From Shinella sp. SUS2 (GTDB taxonomy: Bacteria; Pseudomonadota; Alphaproteobacteria; Rhizobiales; Rhizobiaceae), in assembly GCF_001262505.1 (NCBI RefSeq), contig NZ_KQ410729.1, positions 62,001-126,000 on the forward strand: a stretch of 64,000 nt of DNA. The letters run 5' to 3'. Made by a program: the position numbers and the translations under genes. The notes under the pieces are model-generated. The model was not told the origin of the DNA and did not search any database. It saw only the letters and a program-made list of their open reading frames with translations. Positions 18,713 to 26,906 of this stretch are shown here, one piece after another. Each line of letters begins with the position of its first letter. Within the stretch, counting starts at the first letter, position 1.

Positions 18713-20295
18713 TGCGCGATCTGATCGTTGCGGTGGACATCGGCACGGGCAGTGCCCGGGCCGGTGTATTCGACCGGAACGGCGCTCTGCTGGGACGCTC
18801 CGAGCACCCGATCGCCCTGCGCCGACCCAGCGTGAACCACGCCGAGCACGATTCGGAGAACATCTGGCAGGCGGCCTGTGTGGCCGTCAGGGCGGCGCGT
18901 GCGCTTGCGGGCGTCGCGGCGGACCGTATCGCCGCGCTCGGTATCGATGCGACCTGCTCGCTCGTGGTCCGGGACACGGAAGGACGACCGCTGGCGGTCT
19001 CCGGCGGCGCGGAGGCGCGCTGGGACACGATCGCCTGGTTCGATCACCGTGCCCTGGAGGAGGCCGACCTCTGCACGGCGACGGATCATCCGGTCCTCGC
19101 TCATTCCGGCCGGGTCATGTCGCCGGAAATGGAAATGCCCAAGCTGATGTGGCTGAAGCGCCACCATCCGGAACAGTGGGCGAAGACGGGTCATGTCTTC
19201 GACCTCGCCGATTTCATGACCTGGCGGGCGACGGGGACGAATGCCCGGTCGCGCTGCACGATGACGGCGAAATGGAACTACCTTTCCCATGAGAAACAGC
19301 CTTGGAATGCCGGCTTCCTGACGGCGATCGGCCTTGAGGATCTGCGTGAACGCGGTGCGCTGCCGCAGGAGACGCTGGCAGTCGGCACGGCTGTCGGCCC
19401 TCTTGCGCCGGAAGCGGCCACGGAGCTCGGCCTCGACACAGGCTGTGTCGCTGCGACCGGCCTCATCGATGCCTATGCCGGCGCGCTCGGCGTGCTCGGG
19501 CCTTTCGCGGGCACGCCGGAGATGCTGGAGCGGCAACTTGCCCTGATCGGCGGGACCTCGAGCTGTGTCGTCGCCTTTTCCCGCGACAAGCGGTTCGGTT
19601 TCGGGATGTGGGGTCCCTACTACGAGGTGGTGCTGCCGGGGTGGTGGCTGGTCGAGGGCGGCCAGTCGGCGACGGGCGCGCTGCTCGACCATATCGTGCG
19701 CGCGCACAGCGCCGGCGGCGAACCTTCGGCGGCGAACCATGCCCGCATCGCCGCGCGCATCCGCGAGATGCAGGCGGAGGAGGGCGAGGCTTTTGCCGCG
19801 CGGCTGCATGTGCTGCCGGATTTCCACGGCAATCGCTCGCCGCTGGCCGATCCTCACGCACTCGGCGTGATCAGCGGCCTCTCGCTGGATGCCTCCTTCG
19901 ACGGGCTCTGCCGCCTCTATTGGCGGACCTCCGTCGCCATTGCGCTTGGCATTCGCCATATCCTCGAAAAGCTTGGCGCGGGCGGTTATCCGCTCGACAC
20001 GCTGCATGTCGCCGGCGGCCATGTCCGCAACGCGCTGCTGATGGAGCTCTACCGGGACGTCACTGGTTGCCGCGTCGTCGTGCCGGAGACCAGCGATGCG
20101 GTGCTGCTCGGGACGGCGATGATGGCGGCGGTTGCCGGCGGGCTGCACGCGGATCTGGCGGCTGCAGGCCGTGAGATGTACCCGGGAAGCCGGGTTTTCC
20201 TTCCCGACCCCGCCCGCAAGGCCGCCTACGACCGGGACTACCGTCGCTTCCTCGCGCTTTACCGGCACCGGGCCGAGCTGGAAGCAATCGACTGA
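18712..20295 (+). CDS. FGGY-family carbohydrate kinase (ribulokinase-like)
   Basis: A 527-residue sugar kinase. The N-terminal phosphate-1 motif is VAVDIGTGSARAGVFD. The middle region holds ATGLIDAYAGALGVLGPF and GGTSSCVVAF, and the C-terminal ATP/adenosine motif is LHVAGGHVRNALLMELYRDV. It resembles D-ribulokinase/FGGY proteins more than xylulokinase, which lacks the DATCSLVV-type block. The true start is the ATG at 18712, overlapping the HAD stop. As the last gene of the smo operon it probably phosphorylates the ketose made by polyol oxidation, such as a ketopentose from arabitol or ribitol. Confidence 0.87.
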   Translation: MRDLIVAVDIGTGSARAGVFDRNGALLGRSEHPIALRRPSVNHAEHDSENIWQAACVAVRAARALAGVAADRIAALGIDATCSLVVRDTEGRPLAVSGGAEARWDTIAWFDHRALEEADLCTATDHPVLAHSGRVMSPEMEMPKLMWLKRHHPEQWAKTGHVFDLADFMTWRATGTNARSRCTMTAKWNYLSHEKQPWNAGFLTAIGLEDLRERGALPQETLAVGTAVGPLAPEAATELGLDTGCVAATGLIDAYAGALGVLGPFAGTPEMLERQLALIGGTSSCVVAFSRDKRFGFGMWGPYYEVVLPGWWLVEGGQSATGALLDHIVRAHSAGGEPSAANHARIAARIREMQAEEGEAFAARLHVLPDFHGNRSPLADPHALGVISGLSLDASFDGLCRLYWRTSVAIALGIRHILEKLGAGGYPLDTLHVAGGHVRNALLMELYRDVTGCRVVVPETSDAVLLGTAMMAAVAGGLHADLAAAGREMYPGSRVFLPDPARKAAYDRDYRRFLALYRHRAELEAID

Positions 20296-20446
20296 CGGTT
20301 GAAAAAAATCTTCAGGGGGCTGGAACCAAATCCTGTGTCGGGGGTTTCTCTGGCGTCACTGGTCAGCGCATGTCCCCCAAATGCGAGGCCCTCGACCGGT
20401 GATCGACCACGATACCGTGTCCCCCTCCGGTCCGTGGATACTCAAG

Positions 20447-20482
20447 CAGCCAGTGTCTCCCAGACGCTGGCTGTTTTCCTTT
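20447..20482 (+). terminator. rho-independent terminator of the smo operon
   Basis: A 12-bp stem: CAGCCAGTGTCT (20447-20458), loop CCC, AGACGCTGGCTG (20462-20473), followed by TTTTCCTTT. It ends transcription from the kinase gene. Confidence 0.85.
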
Positions 20483-20502
20483 GTGGCATTGCCGGAACAT
20501 CG

Positions 20503-20533
20503 CGAGTGGCAGTGTATAGCCTCCTGCCACTCG
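20503..20533. other. additional hairpin in the kinase-phyR gap
   Basis: CGAGTGGCAG (20503-20512) pairs with CTGCCACTCG (20524-20533). No T-run follows on either strand. The 322-base gap between the kinase and phyR genes otherwise holds only the two terminators described; no gene is seen. Confidence 0.5.
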
Positions 20534-20540
20534 GATTGCG

Positions 20541-20579
20541 GACAAAATAAAGACGGCGGTGGGCGTGCCTCCCACCGCC
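20541..20579 (-). terminator. rho-independent terminator of phyR
   Basis: GGCGGTGGG (20555-20563) pairs with CCCACCGCC (20571-20579). On the minus strand the stem is followed by GTCTTTATTTTGTCC. It lies about 40 bases after the phyR stop. Confidence 0.8.
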
Positions 20580-20617
20580 GCCAGCCGCGCCGCCGCTGCG
20601 GCCGTCCGGGAGCGAGA

Positions 20618-21412
20618 TCAGGCCGCGGCGCGCGCTTGCGGGGTGAAGAGAAGGGCCTGGTTGATGAGCACCTTCACCTGTTCCGGATTGAACGGTTTGG
20701 ACACGAGGAAGGCCGGCTCGGGACGCTCACCGGTAAGCAGCCGCTCCGGATAGGCGGTGATGAAGATCACGGGGATGTCCGTGCGGGCGAGAATGGAATT
20801 CACCGCATCGATGCCCGAGCTTCCATCGGCGAGCCGCACGTCGGCAAGGACGAGGCCGGGCCGGCTGTCGCTCCAGAGCATTTCGGCCTCGGCCTGCGTG
20901 CGGGCGATCCCGGTGACGCGATGGCCCATGCCGTTGACCATATGCGCAAGGTCGAGCGCGATCAGCGGCTCGTCCTCGATGATCATGATGCCCGTTTCGG
21001 CCTGCGCAGCGATCTCCGCGAAGGCGGCGTCCAGAAGGGTGCGGATGCTGCTGGTCTCGGCATCGAGGATGTCGGCCGTCTTCTCGACGGTAAATCCTTC
21101 GACCGTCGCCAGCAGCAGTGCCTGCCGGCCGAGCGGGGGAACGCCGGAAAGGTCGAACGGGGCCTCTGCGCCGGGCGAAATGGCGCCGGCGCCACGGCTC
21201 ACGGATACGGGGAGGGAGGAGATGATACGGCTGAGCAGGCCGAAAAGCCTGGCTTTGTCGTCCTCGCCTTCGGGCATCACGGAGGGATCGATGAGGATGG
21301 TCTCAAGGGTCGCTGCCACATAGGCATCGCCCGAGGGCTGCGTTCCGGTGAGGGCGCGCGCGTAACGGCGGAGCGCGGGAAGGTGCGGCCCGATGCGGTC
21401 GGAAATCGGCAT
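20618..21412 (-). CDS. phyR: general stress response regulator PhyR (sigma-mimic plus receiver)
   Basis: A 264-residue two-domain protein. Residues 1-130 are a sigma-factor-like domain (LPALRRYARALTGTQ, LDAETSSIRTLLDAAFAEI). Residues ~140-260 are a response-regulator receiver with the acidic pocket IIEDEPLI, the phospho-acceptor Asp in VLADVRL, Thr/Ser in FITAYPE and Lys in LVSKPFN. When phosphorylated it sequesters NepR and so frees EcfG. It diverges from nepR-ecfG with an EcfG-type promoter at 21459-21483. Confidence 0.96.
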   Translation of the reverse strand: MPISDRIGPHLPALRRYARALTGTQPSGDAYVAATLETILIDPSVMPEGEDDKARLFGLLSRIISSLPVSVSRGAGAISPGAEAPFDLSGVPPLGRQALLLATVEGFTVEKTADILDAETSSIRTLLDAAFAEIAAQAETGIMIIEDEPLIALDLAHMVNGMGHRVTGIARTQAEAEMLWSDSRPGLVLADVRLADGSSGIDAVNSILARTDIPVIFITAYPERLLTGERPEPAFLVSKPFNPEQVKVLINQALLFTPQARAAA

Positions 21413-21458
21413 GATGGTCCCCTGTTCTCAAATTGCTGCAATCGCAGTTGACGGTTTG

Positions 21459-21483
21459 AACGCGGAAGCCAAATTAAGGTTCC
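21459..21483 (-). promoter_or_regulatory. EcfG-type promoter of phyR
   Basis: On the minus strand: GGAAC (21483-21479), 16-base spacer, CGTT (21462-21459), matching the alphaproteobacterial EcfG consensus GGAAC-N16/17-CGTT. It lies 47 bases before the phyR start. Confidence 0.85.
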
Positions 21484-21490
21484 GGCGAAG

Positions 21491-21515
21491 GGAACTTTTT
21501 TTGATGCCGGGCATT
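21491..21515 (+). promoter_or_regulatory. EcfG-type promoter of nepR-ecfG
   Basis: GGAAC (21491-21495), 16-base spacer with a T-run, CATT (21512-21515), 29 bases before the nepR ATG. One base differs from CGTT. It supports autoregulation of the sigma factor. Confidence 0.7.
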
Positions 21516-21543
21516 TCCACGCCGAATTCGTCACAAGGCGCAG

Positions 21544-21750
21544 ATGAAAGATGAGAGTGGCACTGTGAAAAGCGTGGACAAGAAAAGAAGCGGGCAACGA
21601 TCACCCGCGAGCGAAGACCCCAATGCGCAGATTGCGATGAAGCTTCGCGCCTTCTACCATCAGGTACAGGACGAGGCGCTTCCCCAAAGATTCCTGGATC
21701 TTCTCGAGAAACTGGATGCCGTGGAAAGCCGCATCCAACGGGCCGAGTGA
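21544..21750 (+). CDS. nepR: anti-sigma factor NepR
   Basis: A 68-residue protein with the NepR core: IAMKLRAFYHQVQDEALPQR and FLDLLEKLDAVE, two short amphipathic helices that hold EcfG or PhyR. It is preceded by its own EcfG-type promoter and lies seven bases upstream of ecfG on the same strand. The Lys/Arg/Ser-rich N-terminus looks disordered, as usual for the family. Confidence 0.93.
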   Translation: MKDESGTVKSVDKKRSGQRSPASEDPNAQIAMKLRAFYHQVQDEALPQRFLDLLEKLDAVESRIQRAE

Positions 21751-21757
21751 GGGTAGG

Positions 21758-22312
21758 ATGGATCAGGAACAGACGACGTTCAAGCGGGAACTGCTGGCCG
21801 TTCTTCCGAGCCTGCGCGCTTTCGCTATCTCGCTGATCGGCCGGCACGACCAGGCCGACGATCTCGTGCAGGACACGATTATGAAGGCCTGGGCCAAGCA
21901 GGAGCAGTTCGAGATGGGCACGAACATGAAGGCCTGGCTCTTCACGATCCTGCGCAACGAACTCTACAGTAAGATGCGCAAGCGCGGCCGCGAGGTGCAG
22001 GATTCCGACGGTCTCTTCACGGAGAACATGGCGCAGCACCCCTCGCAATACGGTTCGCTCGACATGCAGGACTTCAAGAAGGCGCTGGAAAAGCTGCCGG
22101 ACGAGCAGCGCGAGGCGATCATCCTTGTCGGCGCCTCGGGCTTTTCCTATGAAGAGGCGGCCGAAATCTGCGGCTGCGCGCTCGGCACCATCAAGAGCCG
22201 CGTCAACCGCGCCCGCCAGCGCCTGCAGGAACTCTTGCAGGTCAGTGGCGAAAGCGACTATGGCCCGGATGCGGTTTCTGCGCCGATTACGTCGCGCGCC
22301 TTTGCATCGTAG
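21758..22312 (+). CDS. ecfG: ECF sigma factor EcfG (RpoE2-type)
   Basis: A 184-residue ECF sigma factor with region 2 (DQADDLVQDTIMKAWAKQEQ, and NMKAWLFTILRNELYSKMRK) and region 4 (EEAAEICGCALGTIKSRVNR). It directs the general stress regulon from GGAAC/CGTT promoters. The ATG at 21758 follows GAGGGTAGG; the frame opens earlier inside nepR but without a start signal. It is co-transcribed with nepR and divergent from phyR. The C-terminal ~20 residues (Pro/Ser rich) are variable in relatives. Confidence 0.95.
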   Translation: MDQEQTTFKRELLAVLPSLRAFAISLIGRHDQADDLVQDTIMKAWAKQEQFEMGTNMKAWLFTILRNELYSKMRKRGREVQDSDGLFTENMAQHPSQYGSLDMQDFKKALEKLPDEQREAIILVGASGFSYEEAAEICGCALGTIKSRVNRARQRLQELLQVSGESDYGPDAVSAPITSRAFAS

Positions 22313-22326
22313 GGAAAAGCAACATG

Positions 22327-22351
22327 CGCCGCCCGCGCGCTGCGGGCGGCG
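22327..22351 (+). terminator. probable terminator after ecfG
   Basis: CGCCGCCCG (22327-22335) pairs with CGGGCGGCG (22343-22351), followed by GATAATTTA. The stem is strong but the T-run is poor. Confidence 0.6.
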
Positions 22352-22436
22352 GATAATTTAGGGGGAGCGGGGCGAAGAGCGTCGTCAGGCGAAAGCCAAG
22401 GGTGAAACCGGGCGCGGAATCGCATACCAGAGGCGT

Positions 22437-23942
22437 ATGAAGGACAATGTTCTGACAGTATCGTCCGATATTGCAGCGGTTCTGGATGCGCCAGACCGTC
22501 TGGCGGCGCTTGACGCCGCGATGCCGGTGTTTCTCGGTCCAGATCCTGATTTCGACGATATTGCGGGCCTTGCGGCTGGACTCTTCTCCGCGCCGATTGC
22601 CCTTGTGACCATTCTCGGCCGCACGGATCAATGGTTTCTTGCTCGGCAGGGGACGCCGGAAATCCGGGCGCCGTCGGCAGATTCCTTCTGCGCACGGATG
22701 ATCGCCGAAAGCGGCGGTGAGCCGTTGATCATTCCTGATGCCTGCAAGGATGAGCGTTTTGCCGGCCTGCCAAGCGTCACCGCACAACCGCACCTTCGCT
22801 TCTATGCCGGGGCGCCGATCATGGTGGACGGTCAGCCGATCGGCACGGTCTGCGTCTTCGACGTCAAACCGCATGCGCGCACCGTGCCGGACCTTGTTCC
22901 GCGGCTGCGACAGCTTGCTTCGCTCGCCGCCTCGCTCATCAAGCTGAAGGACGAGGCCCGGCGGCGCATGCTGGCTGCCGAGGTACTTTCCCGCGACGAG
23001 AAGCGCCATGCCCTGGCGCTTGATGCCGCCAATGTCGCAAGCTGGTTGTGGGACCTGTCGACGGGCATGGTTTCCGGCAACGAGACCTTCTATCGCATGC
23101 TCGGCGTCAAGCCGGCCAAGCCCATGCGGGCGCGCAAGTTCTTCACTTCGGTCCATCCGGCGGACCGCAAGGTCACCATCGGGCGCCTGCGGGATGCGCT
23201 CGCCTCCGGCAAGGAATATGACGGCCTCTTCCGGGCGGCGAAATCCGGCCGCTGGTTGCTCGGGCGCGGGCGCGTGCACGAATGGGATGCGGAAGGGCGG
23301 CCGACGGTCTTCCTCGGTATCAATGTCGATGTCACCGACGGGCAACTCGCCTCCGAGCGCACGCGGCTCCTCCTGCGCGAGCTCAATCACCGCGTCAAGA
23401 ACACGCTGGCCATGCTGCAGTCGCTTGCCCGGCAGACCCTTCGCCAGACGAGCGATCCAGTCGAGTTCATGGACGCGTTCGCCGGCCGCCTGCAATCGCT
23501 GTCCGAGGCGCATGGCCTGCTCAGCGATCACGAATGGGGTGTGATCCACCTGAAGATGCTGCTGCAGAAGCAGATCATGCCCTATGCGATCGACTTCGAC
23601 AGCCAGATCGAGATCCACAAGGACGAGGTGGAGCTGGGGCCGGACCAGGCGGTCGGCCTCGGTCTCGTGCTGCACGAGCTTGCCACCAATGCCCGCAAAT
23701 ACGGAGCGCTGTCGGTGCGTTCGGGCAAGGTGGTGATCACCGCCCGCGTGGTGAAGGAAGACGATCAAAACGTGCTCAACATGACCTGGCACGAGGTCGG
23801 CGGGCCGCCGGTCAACCCGGACGGCCGGCGCGGTTTCGGCTCGGTGTTGATCGAGCGCAGTCTCGACAAGATCCTCGGCAGCAGCGTGCATGTCGAATAT
23901 CTGCCCAAGGGCGTGACGGCGGTCATTCGCATGCCGCTCTGA
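22437..23942 (+). CDS. HWE-family sensor histidine kinase with GAF and PAS domains
   Basis: A 501-residue soluble kinase. It has an N-terminal GAF domain (~20-165, with YAGAPIMVDGQPIGTVCVFD) and a PAS domain (~190-310, with NVASWLWDLSTGMVSGN). The HWE phospho-acceptor box is LRELNHRVKNTLAMLQSLAR near 315-334, the ATP-binding HELATNARKYGALS near 420, and the family Trp-x-Glu in MTWHEVGGPP. No membrane helix is visible. The position right after ecfG suggests it phosphorylates PhyR or tunes that pathway; such kinases often neighbour phyR. Which signal its GAF/PAS unit senses is unknown. Confidence 0.92.
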   Translation: MKDNVLTVSSDIAAVLDAPDRLAALDAAMPVFLGPDPDFDDIAGLAAGLFSAPIALVTILGRTDQWFLARQGTPEIRAPSADSFCARMIAESGGEPLIIPDACKDERFAGLPSVTAQPHLRFYAGAPIMVDGQPIGTVCVFDVKPHARTVPDLVPRLRQLASLAASLIKLKDEARRRMLAAEVLSRDEKRHALALDAANVASWLWDLSTGMVSGNETFYRMLGVKPAKPMRARKFFTSVHPADRKVTIGRLRDALASGKEYDGLFRAAKSGRWLLGRGRVHEWDAEGRPTVFLGINVDVTDGQLASERTRLLLRELNHRVKNTLAMLQSLARQTLRQTSDPVEFMDAFAGRLQSLSEAHGLLSDHEWGVIHLKMLLQKQIMPYAIDFDSQIEIHKDEVELGPDQAVGLGLVLHELATNARKYGALSVRSGKVVITARVVKEDDQNVLNMTWHEVGGPPVNPDGRRGFGSVLIERSLDKILGSSVHVEYLPKGVTAVIRMPL

Positions 23943-23971
23943 GCGGCGTGCCGTCGGCGGACATCGGAAAA

Positions 23972-24421
23972 TCAGTCGTCGTCGCGACGGGATTTCGGCG
24001 CGAGCAGGAAGCCGAGGGCGAGCGCGACAGCGGTTGCCGCGAACGGCTTTTTCACCGCGGCGGTGGCGGCTGCGGCCATCAGGTCACGGCGTGCGGCCAG
24101 TTGCCGGCGGCGGATGCGGCGCCGTTCCCGCTCTCGCCTGTTGCGCATGGCGACAACGGCCAGCACGATGAGAGCAAGCAGCAGGAACCCCCCGGCAAGG
24201 CCGAAGAGCGCCGGCACGGTGCCGTAGTGCTGCGACAGCAGCACGGCGGTCGCAATGATGCCGAGACCGTAGGCCGTGACCAGCAGAAGCCCGATCACGG
24301 CGCCGGCGATCGCATTGCGCTTGGCGACGTCCATCGTCTCGTCCACCCGGTCGCTGACGCGGGTCACGAGATTTTGCAGGAGAATGGCTCCCAGTGAAAG
24401 CATGCCTTTGACGCTCCGCAT
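23972..24421 (-). CDS. phage-holin-like small membrane protein (stress cluster)
   Basis: A 149-residue protein with an amphipathic N-terminus, two long hydrophobic helices (AIAGAVIGLLLVTAYGLGII and LFGLAGGFLLLALIVLAVVA), a very basic stretch RNRRERERRRIRRR, then a third hydrophobic segment and an acidic tail SRRDDD. It resembles the holin-superfamily/DUF1469 proteins often found with YqjD/ElaB-type genes. An ATG at 24403 has a better ribosome site. It lies 43 bases behind the DUF883-like gene and is probably expressed from the EcfG promoter upstream of that gene. Confidence 0.75.
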   Translation of the reverse strand: MRSVKGMLSLGAILLQNLVTRVSDRVDETMDVAKRNAIAGAVIGLLLVTAYGLGIIATAVLLSQHYGTVPALFGLAGGFLLLALIVLAVVAMRNRRERERRRIRRRQLAARRDLMAAAATAAVKKPFAATAVALALGFLLAPKSRRDDD

Positions 24422-24464
24422 AGGAGGGACGCCGGTTGGCGTCCCGGATCGTGCGAGGAAGGGA

Positions 24465-24863
24465 TTAGCGCCGCAGGAGGGCGGCGATCAGGAAGCCGGC
24501 GGCGGCGGCGACGCCGAGGGTCGCAAGCGGATGGTCCTTCACGGCCTTGCGGGCGCGGCGGCCGGAATCGCGGTAGCGCTCCTGGAAATCGGCAAGAATG
24601 TCCTCGCCTGCCGCAATCATGTCACGGATATCGCCTTCGGCGCGATCCTTCAGGTCATGCGCAGCTTCGCTTGCCTGCACCTTTGCTGCACGGGCCTTCT
24701 TGCGAATGCCACTCGCGCCGCTGGAGGCATCGTCCGCAAGCAGCTTGGCGAGGGAGGCGATCTCCGCGCGCAGGTCCGCGATTTGTTCTTCGACGGCCTG
24801 GGCTTCGTCGTGAATCCCGTTGCGAAGGCTCTTGCTGCGCGATGAAAACAGTCCGTTGGCCAT
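24465..24863 (-). CDS. DUF883 / ElaB-YqjD-like membrane-anchored protein
   Basis: A 132-residue protein. A long charged helical region (EEQIADLRAEIASLAKLLAD onward) is followed by basic ARRAVKDHPLATLGVAA-like sequence and one C-terminal hydrophobic anchor (AAAAGFLIAALL) ending Arg-Arg. This is the layout of stationary-phase ribosome-associated YqjD/ElaB proteins. AAAAAGGAG lies upstream of the ATG at 24863; an upstream in-frame ATG at 24965 is less likely. An EcfG-type promoter at 24949-24973 indicates general-stress control. Confidence 0.8.
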   Translation of the reverse strand: MANGLFSSRSKSLRNGIHDEAQAVEEQIADLRAEIASLAKLLADDASSGASGIRKKARAAKVQASEAAHDLKDRAEGDIRDMIAAGEDILADFQERYRDSGRRARKAVKDHPLATLGVAAAAGFLIAALLRR

Positions 24864-24948
24864 GCCGTTTCTCCTTTTTCGGTCGCCCGCAAACCTGCGG
24901 GCCGAACAGCGCTCCACCTTCCTGGCAGAACGGTTTTTCCGGTCAGAC

Positions 24949-24973
24949 AACGGGTATGGGGGCAAAAGGTTCC
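24949..24973 (-). promoter_or_regulatory. EcfG-type promoter of the DUF883-like gene
   Basis: On the minus strand: GGAAC (24973-24969), 16-base spacer, CGTT (24952-24949). It is an exact consensus match 86 bases before the start codon. It sits between the 3' end of hmuV (same strand) and the DUF883-like gene. Confidence 0.8.
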
Positions 24974-24989
24974 GTAAGGTGCTGGAAAA

Positions 24990-25778
24990 TCAGGCCGAAG
25001 CGGTGTGCGGCAGCACGAAGGGAACGCCGGTTGCAGGCACACCATTGATGCGCATGCGGCAGCCGAATACCGCCTCCATCGCATCGTCGGTCATCACATC
25101 GGCAGGTGGACCGGCGCGCTCGATGCGGCCGCTCCGCATCATCACCATGTGGTCGGCGAACATGGCGGTGAGGTTGAGGTCGTGCATGACGGCGATCACG
25201 CCACCGCCGCTTTCACAGTAGCGGCGCGCCAGCGTCATGATGGTCAGCTGGTGGCGGATGTCGAGTGCGGAGACCGGCTCGTCCAGCATCAGGAAGCATG
25301 GTTCGCCGTCGAGCACCGGTTCCCAGATCTGCGAGAGCACGCGGGCAAGCTGCACGCGCTGTTGCTCGCCGCCGGAAAGCTCCTGGTAGAAACGGCCGGC
25401 AAAGCCCGCGAGGTCGACGGCGGCGAGCGCTTCCGCGGTGATTGCATCGATGCGCTCGGCGTGGCGGTTCGGGCCGACGGTGAGGCCGAGGCGGACGATC
25501 TCACGCACGGTGAAGGGGAAGGCGATGGTGGCGGCCTGCGGCAGCACGGCGCGCTTGACGGCAAGCTGCCAGGGTTCAAGTGCGGCAAGCGCATGGCCGT
25601 TGATGGTGATCTCGCCCTTGCTGGGCAGTTCGCCTGCGACCGCTTTCATCATGGTCGTCTTGCCGGAGCCGTTCGGGCCCACGATGGCGGTTAGCTGGCC
25701 GGCCTTGGCCTCCAGCGACACGCCGTGCACGATGGTCTTGCCGGAAAGGCTGACCGAGAGGTTTCTCGCGGTGATCAT
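24990..25778 (-). CDS. hmuV: haemin ABC transporter ATP-binding protein
   Basis: A 262-residue FecE/HmuV-type ATPase: Walker A GPNGSGKTTMMK, signature LSGGEQQRVQLAR, Walker B CFLMLDEPVSALD, H-loop AVMHDLNLTAM. It powers haem import through HmuU. It is the last gene of hmuSTUV, starting six bases after the hmuU stop. Length is standard. Confidence 0.95.
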   Translation of the reverse strand: MITARNLSVSLSGKTIVHGVSLEAKAGQLTAIVGPNGSGKTTMMKAVAGELPSKGEITINGHALAALEPWQLAVKRAVLPQAATIAFPFTVREIVRLGLTVGPNRHAERIDAITAEALAAVDLAGFAGRFYQELSGGEQQRVQLARVLSQIWEPVLDGEPCFLMLDEPVSALDIRHQLTIMTLARRYCESGGGVIAVMHDLNLTAMFADHMVMMRSGRIERAGPPADVMTDDAMEAVFGCRMRINGVPATGVPFVLPHTASA

Positions 25779-25784
25779 AGTCTC

Positions 25785-26906
25785 TTACCAGCCGTTGCGC
25801 GTGCGGTCGCGCAGCAGCACCCAGAGGAAGAACGGGGCGCCGGCGAGCGCCGTGATGATGCCGATGGGCAACTCCGCGGGCGCCACAATGGTACGGGCCA
25901 GCATGTCGGCGCCGAGCATCAGCACGCCGCCGAAGAGCGCCGAGGCCGGCAGCAGGTAGCGGTGGTCCGGGCCGATGACGATGCGCAGGAGGTGCGGCAC
26001 GACGATGCCGACGAAGCCGATGCCGCCGCTGACGGCGACCGAGGCGCCGACTGCGCCGGCGACGGAAACGACAGCGATGTATTTCAGCCGCTGTACCTTT
26101 ACGCCCATGTGGAAGGCTGCAGCCTCGCCGAGGGTGATCGCGTTGAGGCCGCGTGACAGGAAGGGAACGACGACAAGCGCGAGCAGGATGATCGGCCCGG
26201 CGGCGAAGAGCTTTGCCCAGGTCATGCCGGAGAGCGAGCCGAGGCTCCAGAAGGTGATGTCGCGCAGCTGCTTGTCGTCGGCCATGTAGATGAGGATGCC
26301 GGTGATGGCAGCGGCGAGCGCGGAAATCGCGATGCCGGCGAGCAGCATGGTGGCAACGGAGGTCTGCCCCCCGCGCGTGGCGATACGATAGAGCAACAGC
26401 GTCGTCAGGAGGCCGCCGATGAAGGCGGCGAGCGGCAGGGCGAAGGCGGCGAGCGCGATCATCACGCCTGCCGGGAGGCTTGCACCCAGCACGATCATCA
26501 GCACCGCGCCGAGGGCGGAGCCGGAGGAAATGCCGACGAGGGCGGGATCGGCGAGCGGATTGCGGAAGAGGCCCTGCATGACCGCACCGGACATGGCGAG
26601 CGCTGCGCCGATCAGAAAACCGAGCAGGGCGCGCGGCATGCGGATGTCGAAGACGATGATGCGATCGCGCATGCTGAGCGCGGTGTCCTCCGCGCCGCTG
26701 AAAAGCGCGCCGATGACATTGAGGGCGGAGGCGTCCGAGGCACCGGTCGCGATCGACAGGGAGAGTGCGACGGCCGAGATGGCGACGAGGGCAGCGAGCG
26801 TCAGGCGTGCGATCGCCGTCCGGTCGCCCGCCGCCCGGGACTGGGCGGAGCGCATCAAGAAGGAACCGCGTGCGCCATCGCCGCGCACGGCATCATTGAG
26901 AGACAT
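25785..26906 (-). CDS. hmuU: haemin ABC transporter permease
   Basis: A 373-residue FecCD/BtuC-type permease with about ten helices. Family motifs are LLGFLIGAALAMSGAVMQGL, RNPLADPALVGISSGSALGA and FVGIVVPHLLRIVIGPDHR. The N-terminal ~35 residues are a hydrophilic extension before the first helix. Its start overlaps the hmuT end by 14 bases, implying coupled translation. It transports haem across the inner membrane with HmuV. Confidence 0.95.
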   Translation of the reverse strand: MSLNDAVRGDGARGSFLMRSAQSRAAGDRTAIARLTLAALVAISAVALSLSIATGASDASALNVIGALFSGAEDTALSMRDRIIVFDIRMPRALLGFLIGAALAMSGAVMQGLFRNPLADPALVGISSGSALGAVLMIVLGASLPAGVMIALAAFALPLAAFIGGLLTTLLLYRIATRGGQTSVATMLLAGIAISALAAAITGILIYMADDKQLRDITFWSLGSLSGMTWAKLFAAGPIILLALVVVPFLSRGLNAITLGEAAAFHMGVKVQRLKYIAVVSVAGAVGASVAVSGGIGFVGIVVPHLLRIVIGPDHRYLLPASALFGGVLMLGADMLARTIVAPAELPIGIITALAGAPFFLWVLLRDRTRNGW

